Assembly (NCBI RefSeq): GCF_001428745.1
Contig: NZ_LMIO01000003.1
Span: forward strand, 496,001-560,000
DNA length: 64,000 nucleotides
Direction of reading: 5' to 3'
From: Leifsonia sp. Root227
Lineage (GTDB): Bacteria > Actinomycetota > Actinomycetes > Actinomycetales > Microbacteriaceae
The notes below the pieces were generated by a model. That model was not told where the DNA came from and did no database searches. It saw only the letters and a list, made by a program, of their open reading frames with translations. Below are positions 33,670 to 42,354 of this stretch, piece after piece. Position 1 is the stretch's first letter, and every line of letters starts with the position of its first letter. Position numbers and translations under genes: made by a program.

Positions 33670-35064
33670 ATGACCAGGCAGCTCATCCTCGGCGCCGTGT
33701 TCCGCGCGCTCGGCGCGTTCCCGTCCGGCTGGCGGTACCCCGGGGCGCACAACGATCCGCTGCGCGACCCCGCGATCCTGCGCCGCACCGCGCGTACGGC
33801 GGAGGCGGCGAAGTTCGACTACCTCTTCTTCGGGGAGTGGCTCGCGACAGGGGCCGACCTCGAGTTCCGCGACCCGGATCTGCTGGCGCGCATCGACCCG
33901 CTGAGCGCCGTCTCGTACCTCGCGGGTGTCACCAAGCGCATCGGCCTCATCGCGACGGCGAACACGGGATACTACGACCTGTTCACGCTGGCGAGGCAGA
34001 CCGCATCCATCGACCGGCTGAGCGCCGGACGCGCCGGCATCAACCTCGTGACCGGCGCCGACCCACGAGCGGCGGCCAACCACGGGCGCGACCCGCTCGG
34101 CGGAGCCGAACCGCGCTACGACGAGGCCGACGAATACCTGCGCGCGCTCCGGCTGCTCTGGGACAGCTGGGAGGACGACGCGTTCCTGCGTGACAGGGCG
34201 TCGGGCAGGCTGATCGACCCGGAGCTGCTGCACAGGACGGATGCGGCCGGAGCGCACATCCGCGTGTCGGGTCCGCTGACCGCTCCCCGCCCCGTGCAGG
34301 GACATCCGCCGATCGTGCACGCCGGAGGCTCCTCGCGGGCCAGGCGGCTCGCGGGGGAGCTCGCCGACGTCTTCATCGTCGCCGTCTCCTCGATCGACGA
34401 CGCCGCCGCCGTGCGCGCAGAGACCACCGCCCGCGCCGTCGCTGCAGGCAGAACGGACGGAGGGCCGCGCGTCGTCACGCCGATCCTTCCCGTCGTCGCG
34501 GAGACGACGGCCGAGGCGCAGGCGGTCTACGACGAGCTCCTCCGGCTGGTGCCGCTCGCGGACGACCAGGCGGCGCAGGCGCCGGACTTCCCGCCGAACA
34601 GGACCATCAGGGCGCTGTCCGGGATCGTCGGGGTGCCGCTCGGCACGCCACCGCTCGACGACGAGGTGCCGCTGCGGGTCGCCCGCAGGTTCGCCGAGGG
34701 CGGGCAGCGGCTGCTCGAGGCCGTGCAGACCAGGACCGGCAGGCGGATCGGGGGCGAGCATCCCGTGACGTACCGTCAGCTGCTGGCGGCGCACACCGTT
34801 CCCGCCGCCGCGGTCGTCGGCTCTGGCATCGAGGTCGCCGACCATCTGGAAGCCTGGTTCGGCTCCGGCGCCGTCGACGGCTTCAACATCCTGCCGCCGT
34901 TCCTCTCCGGTCAGTTCGAGGCATTCACGTCCCTGGTCGTGCCTGAGCTGCAGCGGAGAGGGCTGTTCCGCACCGAGTACGACGGCACGACCCTCCGCGA
35001 CCACCTCGGCCTCGCCAGGCCGGAGAACCTGCACGTGGCCGACGTGGCCAGGCGCACGGCGTAG
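33670..35064 (+). CDS. LLM class flavin-dependent monooxygenase, partner of the FMN reductase
   Basis: NtaA/SnaA/DszA-type monooxygenase of 464 residues: PSGWRYPGAHNDPLRDP near the N-terminus, FDYLFFGEWLATG, IGLIATANTGYYDLFTLAR, RAGINLVTGAD, and a phosphate-contact HAGGSSRARRLA. It uses FMNH2 and oxygen, probably to cleave a C-S or C-N bond; the substrate is unknown. Neighbour of the reductase gene supports one operon. The stop is followed by a second copy of its own TAGCGGGCGCG context and a terminator. Confidence 0.88.
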   Translation: MTRQLILGAVFRALGAFPSGWRYPGAHNDPLRDPAILRRTARTAEAAKFDYLFFGEWLATGADLEFRDPDLLARIDPLSAVSYLAGVTKRIGLIATANTGYYDLFTLARQTASIDRLSAGRAGINLVTGADPRAAANHGRDPLGGAEPRYDEADEYLRALRLLWDSWEDDAFLRDRASGRLIDPELLHRTDAAGAHIRVSGPLTAPRPVQGHPPIVHAGGSSRARRLAGELADVFIVAVSSIDDAAAVRAETTARAVAAGRTDGGPRVVTPILPVVAETTAEAQAVYDELLRLVPLADDQAAQAPDFPPNRTIRALSGIVGVPLGTPPLDDEVPLRVARRFAEGGQRLLEAVQTRTGRRIGGEHPVTYRQLLAAHTVPAAAVVGSGIEVADHLEAWFGSGAVDGFNILPPFLSGQFEAFTSLVVPELQRRGLFRTEYDGTTLRDHLGLARPENLHVADVARRTA

Positions 35065-35090
35065 CGGGCGCGACGGGCATAGCGGGCGCG
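35062..35090. repeat. TAGCGGGCGCG repeated after the monooxygenase stop
   Basis: The 11-mer at 35062-35072, which begins with the TAG stop, recurs at 35080-35090 (period 18). Confidence 0.6.
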
Positions 35091-35093
35091 GCG

Positions 35094-35120
35094 GGCGCGC
35101 ATCCTTGGTGGATGCGCGCC
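35094..35120. terminator. bidirectional terminator hairpin
   Basis: Arms 35094-35104 and 35110-35120 (GGCGCGCATCC and its complement) pair perfectly around TTGGT. It lies between convergent monooxygenase and desaturase genes. Confidence 0.8.
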
Positions 35121-35121
35121 G

Positions 35122-36294
35122 CTACGGCCTGGGGGTATCGGCCGCCGCCGCCGGTGCCGCCGCCGCGGACCACGCCGGGTCGGTGATCGCCGCGCGCTGC
35201 TCCAGCAGCGGGCAGGCGAACGGGTCCTTCTCGCCCAGGCCCACCCTGTTGATGTAGCGCAGCACGATCGCGTACGACTCGCCGAGCCCCGTCTCGGTGT
35301 ATCCGACACCGTGCTCCGTGCAGAACGCGCGGATCACCGGCGCCGCCCTCCGCAGGTGGATGCTTGGCATCGACGGGAACAGGTGGTGCTCGATCTGGTA
35401 GTTCAGGCCGCCCATCAGGAAGTCGAGCGTCCTGCTGCCACGGATGTCCCTGCTGGTCAGCACCTGCCTGCTGAGGAAGTCGAGGCGGGCGTCGTGCGGC
35501 ACGATCGGCATCCCCTTGTGGTTGGGCGCGAACGACATGCCCATGTACACGCCGAACAGCCCGAGCTGCACGCCGAGGAACGCTGCGGCGATCCCGGGGG
35601 ACAGCACCCAGAACACAAGAGCGACGAACCCGATGATGCGCACGGAGAGGAACGCGAGCTCCACCGGGCGCCGCTTCACCGGCTCCCTGGAGAGCACCCG
35701 CCGCACACTCGACGCGTGCAGCGACAGCCCCTCGAGCAGCAGGATGGGGAAGAAGAACCAGCCCTGATGCCCCATCACCCACCGTCCGGCGCCGCCGAAG
35801 AGCATGAGAGGGCGCCGCGTCGACGCCTGCGCGGGGGTGAACACCACGACAGGCAGGTCGATGTCGGGGTCGACGCCCTCCCGGTTCGGATTGGCGTGGT
35901 GGCGCGTGTGCTTGTGCTGCCACCAGCCGTAGCTCATGCCGACGAACAGGTCGCCGACGACCAGGCTCGTCCAGTCGTTCCAGCGTCCGGAGCGGAAGAT
36001 CTGCCTGTGCGCAGCATCGTGACCCAGGAACGCGATCTGAGTGAAGATGAAGGCGAACGCCGCGGCGACGATCAGCTGCCACCAGGTGTCGCCGATCAGG
36101 ATGAACGCGGCGATGGCCGCGATCGTCGCGACGGGCACGGCGATGAGCCTTGTCCAGTAGTAGCCGTAGCGCCTGCGCATCAGGCCGGACGATTTGATGC
36201 TGGCGGCGAGAACGCCGTAGTCGCCTGCCTCGCCCGTGTGCGTCGCGCCCGCCGGCCCTGCCACGATCGGCGCTGCCACGATCCGTGCCGCCAT
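35122..36294 (-). CDS. membrane fatty acid desaturase
   Basis: Membrane di-iron acyl desaturase of 390 residues. The three histidine boxes are HDAAH (about residue 92), HTRHH (about 128) and QIEHH (about 300), with hydrophobic helices between them. It should introduce a cis double bond into a membrane acyl chain, fed by ferredoxin or rubredoxin. A flexible Ala/Pro C-terminus follows. ATG 36294 follows GAGGAACGGGG. A TATTCT -10 candidate lies about 55 bp upstream. Such desaturases often respond to cold. Confidence 0.92.
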   Translation of the reverse strand: MAARIVAAPIVAGPAGATHTGEAGDYGVLAASIKSSGLMRRRYGYYWTRLIAVPVATIAAIAAFILIGDTWWQLIVAAAFAFIFTQIAFLGHDAAHRQIFRSGRWNDWTSLVVGDLFVGMSYGWWQHKHTRHHANPNREGVDPDIDLPVVVFTPAQASTRRPLMLFGGAGRWVMGHQGWFFFPILLLEGLSLHASSVRRVLSREPVKRRPVELAFLSVRIIGFVALVFWVLSPGIAAAFLGVQLGLFGVYMGMSFAPNHKGMPIVPHDARLDFLSRQVLTSRDIRGSRTLDFLMGGLNYQIEHHLFPSMPSIHLRRAAPVIRAFCTEHGVGYTETGLGESYAIVLRYINRVGLGEKDPFACPLLEQRAAITDPAWSAAAAPAAAADTPRP

Positions 36295-36460
36295 GATGAC
36301 CCCGTTCCTCGCTGGATGTGCGTGCCAGGGTCTGGGGTACTTCCCTCAGAATACGCTCGCGCGCCGCACGAGCATCCCCATTGACAGGCAACCGGAAGCC
36401 GTGCAGCAGGGTGCGACATCGCGCGCCCCGCGCTGCCGTGCGCGGGGCTAGGGTGGCGGC

Positions 36461-38314
36461 ATGGCGAACCGGCTCACGGATGCGATCAGCCCATACCTGC
36501 GCGCCCACGCGGACAACCCGGTCGACTGGTTCCCGTGGGGCGCTGAGGCGTTCGCCGAAGCGCGCAGGCGGGACGTCCCCGTGCTCGTCTCCATCGGGTA
36601 CGCCACCTGCCACTGGTGCCACGTGATGGCCAGGGAGAGCTTCAGCGACCCCGACCTCGCGGCGTTCCTCAACGAACGGTTCGTGGCGATCAAGGTGGAC
36701 AGGGAGGAGCATCCTGACGTCGACGCCGGCTACCTGTCGGCGGCGAGCGCCTTCACCGGCAACCTCGGCTGGCCGCTGACCGTGTTCGCGACCCCGGACG
36801 GGCGTGCGTTCTTCGCAGGGACGTACTTCCCTCCGCTGGCCATGGAGGGGCGGGCGTCGTTCCGGCAGGTGCTCGACGCGGTGTGGGATGCGTGGACGGA
36901 ACGCCGTGCGGAGGTGGAGAGCAACGCGGCGGCGGTCGTGGCAGCGCTCGCCGCCGCATCCACCGCAGCGACAGCCGTCTCAGAACTGCCGGACTCCCGC
37001 GCACTCGACGGCGCGGTGGATGCGCTCGCCGCGGCCGAGGACGAACGCTTCGGCGGGTTCGGGACATCGCCCAAGTTCCCCGTCGCTCCCGTGCTCGGCT
37101 TCCTGCTCGCCAGGCAGAGCGGCCGACAGCTCGCCTCCCGCACCCTGCGGCTGATGGCGGAGTCGCCGCTGCGCGACACCGTGGACGGCGGATTCTTCCG
37201 CTACGCCACCCGCCGCGACTGGAGCGAGCCGCACTACGAGCGGATGCTCTACGACAATGCGCTGCTCCTGCGCTGCTACGCCACGGCCTGGCAGCAGACC
37301 GGAGCGGCCTGGGCGGAGTCCGCGGCGGACGGGATCGCCGCGTTCCTGCTCGGCGTGCTGCGGCGGCCGGAGGGCGGGTTCGCGTCCGCGCAGGATTCGG
37401 AGAGCACGATCGACGGAGCGAGGGTCGAGGGCGCGTACTACCGGCTGCCGGTCGCCGAACGGGCGAAGCTCGACCCGCCGCCGATCGACGCCAAGGTGCT
37501 CACCGGCTGGAACGGCTTCGCGATCGGGGCGCTCGCCAGAGCATCGTTCGCGCTCGACCGTCCCGCCTGGATGGTCGCCGCGCGCACGGCGGCGGACGAC
37601 CTGCTCGCGCGGCACCGCAGCGCAGACGGGATGCTCGTCCGGGCCTCCCTCGGCGCCCGCGTCTCCGATGCGGCGGCGACCCTCGAGGACTACGGGGGAC
37701 TGGCCTCCGGCCTGCTCGACCTGGCTCTCGCCTCCGGAGACGCCGAGTACGCGACGGCGGCACGCGACCTCGTCGACCTCTGCATCGACGCTGCGGGGGA
37801 CGCGGACTGCGCGTTCGAGACGCCGGGCGGCGGCGACCCCGTGCTGCAGAGCAACGGCATGGCCATCCGCGTCGATCCCTCGGAGGGCGCATACCCCTCC
37901 GGTCTGTCATCGGCGGCGACGGCGGCGCACACCCTGTTCCTGCTGTCGGGGGAGCGCCGCTACGAGCGAGCAGCCCGCGAAGGGATGCGCGTGGTCGCCG
38001 CCCAGGCGGTCGCCACGCCGAGCGCGTTCGGCGCGGCGCTTGAGCTGATGGTGCGGCTGGCCGAGGAGCCGGAGCAGCTGGTGGTCGTGCTGCCGGACAC
38101 GGTGGATGCGGGCGGTGCCGACCTGCTCGGCGCCGTGCGGCGCAGGGACACCGCGCTCACGGCCGTGGTCGGGGATGCGGGGGCCGAGGTGTTCGCGGCA
38201 GAGGGGTTCGAGCTGTTCGCCGGGCGCGCATCCACTGGGGGGAGGGTTGCGGCGTACCTGTGCCACGACTTCGTCTGCGATCTGCCGGTGACGACAGCCG
38301 AGGCGCTGGGCTGA
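36461..38314 (+). CDS. thioredoxin-domain/epimerase-fold protein (DUF255, YyaL-like)
   Basis: Protein of 617 residues. The N-terminal thioredoxin-like domain has CHWCH (Cys50, Cys53) within the conserved [20 protein letters not shown] stretch of the family (here only partly listed). The rest is an (alpha/alpha)6 barrel related to N-acylglucosamine epimerases. The family is widespread (spermatogenesis-associated protein 20 in animals), without a settled function. TAGGGT is 6 nt before the ATG (leaderless). After its stop a 14-bp unit is repeated three times. Confidence 0.9.
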   Translation: MANRLTDAISPYLRAHADNPVDWFPWGAEAFAEARRRDVPVLVSIGYATCHWCHVMARESFSDPDLAAFLNERFVAIKVDREEHPDVDAGYLSAASAFTGNLGWPLTVFATPDGRAFFAGTYFPPLAMEGRASFRQVLDAVWDAWTERRAEVESNAAAVVAALAAASTAATAVSELPDSRALDGAVDALAAAEDERFGGFGTSPKFPVAPVLGFLLARQSGRQLASRTLRLMAESPLRDTVDGGFFRYATRRDWSEPHYERMLYDNALLLRCYATAWQQTGAAWAESAADGIAAFLLGVLRRPEGGFASAQDSESTIDGARVEGAYYRLPVAERAKLDPPPIDAKVLTGWNGFAIGALARASFALDRPAWMVAARTAADDLLARHRSADGMLVRASLGARVSDAAATLEDYGGLASGLLDLALASGDAEYATAARDLVDLCIDAAGDADCAFETPGGGDPVLQSNGMAIRVDPSEGAYPSGLSSAATAAHTLFLLSGERRYERAAREGMRVVAAQAVATPSAFGAALELMVRLAEEPEQLVVVLPDTVDAGGADLLGAVRRRDTALTAVVGDAGAEVFAAEGFELFAGRASTGGRVAAYLCHDFVCDLPVTTAEALG

Positions 38315-38349
38315 CAGAGCCGGGCTGTCCGGGCCGGGCTGAACAGGGC
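38308..38349. repeat. 14-bp tandem repeat starting on a stop codon, three units
   Basis: Units 38308-38321, 38322-38335 and 38336-38349 (GGGCTGACAGAGCC and relatives). The first contains the TGA stop (38312-38314) of the DUF255 gene. Confidence 0.8.
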
Positions 38350-38353
38350 GGGG

Positions 38354-38689
38354 CTACGCCCGTTCCAGCCGGTCCAGCAGCTCCCAGACCGCCTCGCTCA
38401 GTTCGGGATGCGTGAGCGCGATCCTGCGCAGCACGTCGTACTCGAAGCGGGCGAACACGGCACGTCCCGCCGAGGGGTGGTGCGCGCGGGACTGCTCATC
38501 GGCGAGGTCGAACCGGTCGATCGCGCTGGCGCGCAGGCCGATCACGACCTGCTGGTCGACGCTCGGCAGATCCGGGATGAACTGCCACGGGTCCTCGCCG
38601 GCGCGGCAGCGGTGCTCGATGATCGCGGAGAGCTCGTCGCGCGCCTGCTGGCGCAGCACTTCTATGCTCGTCGGAACCTGACCTGCCAC
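38354..38689 (-). CDS. conserved hypothetical protein, 111 residues
   Basis: Acidic, helix-rich soluble protein that I cannot assign: VLRQQARDELSAIIEHRCRAG near the N-terminus and HPELSEAVWELLDRLERA at the end. GTG 38689 was chosen because GGGGAGG lies 6 nt upstream; a GTG 18 nt further upstream is possible. It stands alone, after the hairpin of the aminotransferase gene. Confidence 0.65.
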   Translation of the reverse strand: MAGQVPTSIEVLRQQARDELSAIIEHRCRAGEDPWQFIPDLPSVDQQVVIGLRASAIDRFDLADEQSRAHHPSAGRAVFARFEYDVLRRIALTHPELSEAVWELLDRLERA

Positions 38690-38762
38690 GTACGTCCTCC
38701 CCTCCACAGCAGTGCGTACAGCCTAAACGCAGCGCGGCTCTCCCCGGAATTCGCCCGTAATG

Positions 38763-38808
38763 GTCGCGAAATGCCGGTGACTGTCGCGGAGCCGGCGGGT
38801 TTCGCGAC
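38763..38808. terminator. hairpin downstream of the class IV aminotransferase gene
   Basis: GTCGCGAAA (38763-38771) pairs with TTTCGCGAC (38800-38808); an inner GCCGG/CCGGC stem continues it. It lies 21 nt after the minus-strand stop at 38830. Confidence 0.6.
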
Positions 38809-38829
38809 AGGCAGTGGCAGCTCGTCCGT

Positions 38830-39735
38830 TCAGGTGGTGCGGGAGAGGAGGAAGTCGTTGAGAGCGTCCGTCAGGGCGGCGTCGACGGGGAACGTCTGGC
38901 CGTCGAGCGCGGTGATGGGAGCGGCCTGGCGCACGGAGGAGACGAGCCAGAGCGCGTCGGCGCTCGTCAGCTCCGCCGCGCCGATCTCCTCGTAGACCGT
39001 GTCGAAGCCGCGGGCGGCGAAGAACTCGAAGACGCTCGCCTGGGTCGTGCCGGCCAGGATGCCCTGGTCGGTCTGCGGGGTCCGCACCGTGTTGCCGGAG
39101 AGCAGGATGACGTTGGACGTCGGCCCTTCCAGGGCGAAGCCGTCCGAGCTGACGAAGATCACGTCGTCTGCGCCACGTCGCACGGCCTCGCGCTGGGCCG
39201 CGCGGTTGACGGCGTACGACAGCGTCTTGGCGCCCTGGAGCAGCCACGGTGAGGTCTCCGCGACGTCGTGCCGGTATCCGCGGTCGAGCGTGACCACGCG
39301 GATGCCGCGGCGGGCGGTGGAGAAGTCCTCGCCCTCGTCCACGAAGATCCAGCCGCTCGGGGCTCCCGTGCCCTCCACGCCGCGCGAGTAGATCAGCTTC
39401 GCGAACAGCTCGCCGTCACCGCCGTTGCGCTGCTGGTAGTCGGCTACCCCGGCCAGCACCGCAGCACGCCACACGTCCAGCGCGGGGGACGGCAGATCGA
39501 GCAGCTCCGCCGAATGGGCAAGCCGCGCGAGGCGCGGTTCGAGCGCCTGGGGGTGTCCGGCGATCACGGCGACCGTCTCGAAGACGCCGTCTCCGCGGGT
39601 CACGCTCAGGTCGGTGATGCGCACCTGCGGCGCGTCGAAGTCTGCGAGCACGAAGCCTGCATCCCTGGTATCCAGGGAACCAGCCTCCCGAGGGCCGGTC
39701 GGGGCGGTGATGGTCAGCAGCGTGGCACGGGTCAT
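38830..39735 (-). CDS. class IV aminotransferase (aminodeoxychorismate lyase/BCAT-like)
   Basis: Fold-type IV PLP enzyme of 301 residues with Lys170 (QGAKTLSYAVNRAA) as Schiff-base lysine, Arg/Glu contacts in GDGVFETV, and GFALEGPTSNVI as the phosphate-binding region. It is a PabC-like lyase (folate pathway) or a D-/branched-chain aminotransferase; the short form without branched-chain signature favours PabC-like. CACAAT lies exactly 6 nt before the ATG, the same -10 variant as for the next gene. Confidence 0.82.
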   Translation of the reverse strand: MTRATLLTITAPTGPREAGSLDTRDAGFVLADFDAPQVRITDLSVTRGDGVFETVAVIAGHPQALEPRLARLAHSAELLDLPSPALDVWRAAVLAGVADYQQRNGGDGELFAKLIYSRGVEGTGAPSGWIFVDEGEDFSTARRGIRVVTLDRGYRHDVAETSPWLLQGAKTLSYAVNRAAQREAVRRGADDVIFVSSDGFALEGPTSNVILLSGNTVRTPQTDQGILAGTTQASVFEFFAARGFDTVYEEIGAAELTSADALWLVSSVRQAAPITALDGQTFPVDAALTDALNDFLLSRTT

Positions 39736-39780
39736 GCTCCTATTGTGAACCTCCAGCCGCCGCGCCCCTAGGTGCAGGCG

Positions 39781-40056
39781 CTACACGCTCTCACGGATGC
39801 GGAACGCGTCGTCTCCGTCCGGCGTCGCGTCCGACACGGCGACGTCGACCACCTCGGAGCCCGGCGGGCCGGTGCGCAGCCAGTCGAGCATCTCCTGCAC
39901 CTGCTGGTCGTCCCCCTCCACTTCGACCTCCACGCTGCCGTCCGCCCGATTGCGGGCGAACCCGGCGACGCCCAGCCGGTGGGCGGCCTCCCTGGCGCTC
40001 CACCGGAAACCGACGCCCTGCACGGACCCTGACACGATCGCTCTCTTGCGGACCAT
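39781..40056 (-). CDS. acyP: acylphosphatase
   Basis: Small hydrolase of carboxyl-phosphate bonds (91 residues, the usual size). GSVQGVGFRWS carries the catalytic Arg and GFARNRADGSVEVEVEG the catalytic Asn. CACAAT is 6 nt before the ATG. Cytosolic. 45 nt upstream of the aminotransferase gene on the same strand, but each seems to have its own promoter. Confidence 0.93.
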   Translation of the reverse strand: MVRKRAIVSGSVQGVGFRWSAREAAHRLGVAGFARNRADGSVEVEVEGDDQQVQEMLDWLRTGPPGSEVVDVAVSDATPDGDDAFRIRESV

Positions 40057-40132
40057 GCCTCCATTGTGCTCCGCAGGCTGGTGCGAGCCACGAGGCGGGA
40101 TCCGTTTCGGCGCGATGCGTTTGAATAGTCCG

Positions 40133-41674
40133 GTGACCGCATCCACCATCGCCTCCCTCCGCTCCGACCTCGCCGCTGCGGGGTACACGGTCTCCACCAC
40201 CAGCGCACTGTGGGGAGCGGAGGCGGCAGAAGCCCTGCACCGCGGTCAGCGCGTCCCTGCCGCTCGCGCACTCGACGCCGAGCGACGCCGCACAGGGACG
40301 ACCCCGCTGGCCACGCTCGCCACCCTCTTCCTGCTCGGTCGTCCCGTCGACACGGCCGACCTCGCGGATGCGTTCCCCGCCCTCGGGGTCGACGGCGCGG
40401 TCGCGCTCGGCCTGGTGGGCGGGACCGGGGGCGGACGCTATTCCGCAGCAGTCGACCTGCGCCCGTACAGTTTCGTGGACGCGCACGGCCCCGCCGACTG
40501 GTGGATCGTCTCCGACCTGGGCGAGCTCGCCCTCGGTCACGCGCTTCCGGTCGACCACGTGCTCGGCGTCGGCGGCGCATCCACCACCCTCAGCGGACTG
40601 ATGCTGCAGAACCCGGTCGACCGCGTCCTCGACCTCGGCACGGGATGCGGCATCCAGGCCATGCACGCCTCCCGCCACGCCAACCACGTCGTCGCCACGG
40701 ACATCTCCGAACGGGCGCTGGATCTCGCGGCGTTGAACGTCGAGCTGAACGGGATCGAGGGCGTCGAGTTCCGCCTCGGGAGCCTGTTCGACCCGGTCGG
40801 GGGTGAGACGTTCGACCACATCGTGTCCAACCCGCCGTTCGTCATCACGCCGCGCGCGGGGGGCGTGCCGCAGTACGAGTACCGCGACGGCGGGATGGTG
40901 GGCGACGCGCTCGTCGAGGCTGTCGTGCGCTCGGCGGGGTCGTATCTCGCGCCGGGCGGGGTGGCGCAGTTCCTCGCCAACTGGGAGTACCGAGGGGATG
41001 GCGCGGGAGACGCGTTCGACAGGGTCTCGGGCTGGATCGACGCGTCGGAGGTTCCGGTGGATGCGTGGGTGATCGAGCGCGACGTCGAGGACGCCGCCCG
41101 CTACGCCGAGACCTGGATCCGCGACGGAGGGACGAGGCACGGCACCGACGCGTTCGACAGCCTCACCTCCGCCTGGCTCGACGACTTCGAGCAGCGGAAC
41201 GTGCGCTCTGTCGGCTTCGGCTACGTGCTGCTGCGCCGCCCGATCGCCGGCGAGACCACGCTGCGCAGGCTGGAGCGCAGGCACGGCGCGCTCGGCTCGA
41301 ACGAGGCAGGACTCGGCGTGCACCTCGGCGACAGCCTCGCGGCGCACGACTGGCAGGCCGCGCTCGGCGACGAGGCGTTCGCATCCCACCGGTACGCGGT
41401 GGCGGGGGACGTGACGGAGGAGCGGCATTTCTGGCCGGGAGACGACGCCCCGACGGCGATGCTGCTGCGCCAGGGCGGCGGCTTCGGCCGGACGGTGCAG
41501 GGCGACACGGGACTGATCGCGCTGGTCGGCGCGTGCGACGGCGAGCTGAGCGTCGCGGCGATCGTCGCTGCGCTCGCGCAGTTGCTCGAGGTGGACGAGG
41601 GGGCGCTGTCGGCGGAGCTGGTGCCCGCGGTGCGGGCGCTGGTGGTGGACGGGTTCCTGGTGCCGGTGGAGTGA
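40133..41674 (+). CDS. class I SAM-dependent methyltransferase (NPPF type)
   Basis: Protein of about 513 residues. An N-terminal all-helical region (about 1-130, resembling a degenerate winged-helix arm) is followed by a Rossmann methyltransferase domain: VLDLGTGCGIQAM (SAM loop), ATDIS (acidic), and SNPPF, the motif of methyltransferases acting on amide or base nitrogens (PrmC, RsmC). The long C-terminal extension (about 360-513) is typical of an actinobacterial subgroup. Start: GTG 40133 has TTGAAT 6 nt before it; ATG 40115 is the alternative. The target is unknown. A 14-bp repeat begins on its stop. Confidence 0.8.
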   Translation: MTASTIASLRSDLAAAGYTVSTTSALWGAEAAEALHRGQRVPAARALDAERRRTGTTPLATLATLFLLGRPVDTADLADAFPALGVDGAVALGLVGGTGGGRYSAAVDLRPYSFVDAHGPADWWIVSDLGELALGHALPVDHVLGVGGASTTLSGLMLQNPVDRVLDLGTGCGIQAMHASRHANHVVATDISERALDLAALNVELNGIEGVEFRLGSLFDPVGGETFDHIVSNPPFVITPRAGGVPQYEYRDGGMVGDALVEAVVRSAGSYLAPGGVAQFLANWEYRGDGAGDAFDRVSGWIDASEVPVDAWVIERDVEDAARYAETWIRDGGTRHGTDAFDSLTSAWLDDFEQRNVRSVGFGYVLLRRPIAGETTLRRLERRHGALGSNEAGLGVHLGDSLAAHDWQAALGDEAFASHRYAVAGDVTEERHFWPGDDAPTAMLLRQGGGFGRTVQGDTGLIALVGACDGELSVAAIVAALAQLLEVDEGALSAELVPAVRALVVDGFLVPVE

Positions 41675-41719
41675 CGACGGTGGCGTGACGCCGGTGGAGT
41701 GTCGCAGTGGAGTGGCGCC
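41665..41719. repeat. 14-bp tandem repeat starting on a stop codon, four units
   Basis: Units at 41665, 41679, 41693 and 41706/41707 (GGTGGAGTGACGAC and relatives). The first holds the TGA (41672-41674) of the methyltransferase gene. Later copies are out of frame, so they are not back-up stops. Confidence 0.85.
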
Positions 41720-41728
41720 GGCGGGGTG

Positions 41729-42238
41729 TCAGCGCTGGATCGCGACGAGCCGCACCTGGTCGAGCATCCCGTCGGCGATGGTCGCCGTCATGAACGTGCA
41801 CTCCGGCTGTCGCCTGCGGTCGGTGGGGGAGCCGGGGTTGAGGAGGCGCAGTCCGTTCGGCGCCGTCGTGTCCCACGGGATGTGGCTGTGGCCGAATACC
41901 AGGACGTCGGTGTCGGGGAAGGCCGTCTCGCAGCGCAGCTCGCGGCCCGTTGCCTGTCCCGTCTCGTGGACGACCGCGAACCGGAGGCCGCCGAGTTCCG
42001 CCGTCGCGACCTCGGGGAGTCGCTCGCGCAGCACGCCGTGGTCGTTGTTGCCGTAGACGGCGATCAGGCGCTTCGAGCGGGCCTCCAGGAGGTCGAGGGT
42101 GGCCGCATCCACCCAGTCGCCGGCGTGGATGACGACGTCGGCGTCGTCGATCGCCGCGAGGAGCTGCGGTGGCAGTGTGCGGGCGCGCGCCGGGAGGTGG
42201 GTGTCGGAGACGAGGACGAGGCGGAGCGGCGCTGGCAT
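41729..42238 (-). CDS. YfcE/MJ0936-type metallophosphoesterase
   Basis: Calcineurin-like phosphodiesterase of 169 residues. All metal motifs are present: SDTHLP, HAGDW, GNNDH and FGHSH. Small members of this type hydrolyse cyclic or linear phosphodiesters. ATG 42238 has CACGCT 6 nt upstream. Divergent from an aldo/keto reductase gene, 116 bp away. Confidence 0.9.
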   Translation of the reverse strand: MPAPLRLVLVSDTHLPARARTLPPQLLAAIDDADVVIHAGDWVDAATLDLLEARSKRLIAVYGNNDHGVLRERLPEVATAELGGLRFAVVHETGQATGRELRCETAFPDTDVLVFGHSHIPWDTTAPNGLRLLNPGSPTDRRRQPECTFMTATIADGMLDQVRLVAIQR

Positions 42239-42354
42239 ACGTCCAGCGTGGCACGTGCGGTGCCGATCCCTCCACAGCCCGCCATCCTGAGGACTTCTCC
42301 ACCAGTCCACGGCAAACGGTTCGCAAACGCGTGCCACGGTAATAGCGTCGAACC

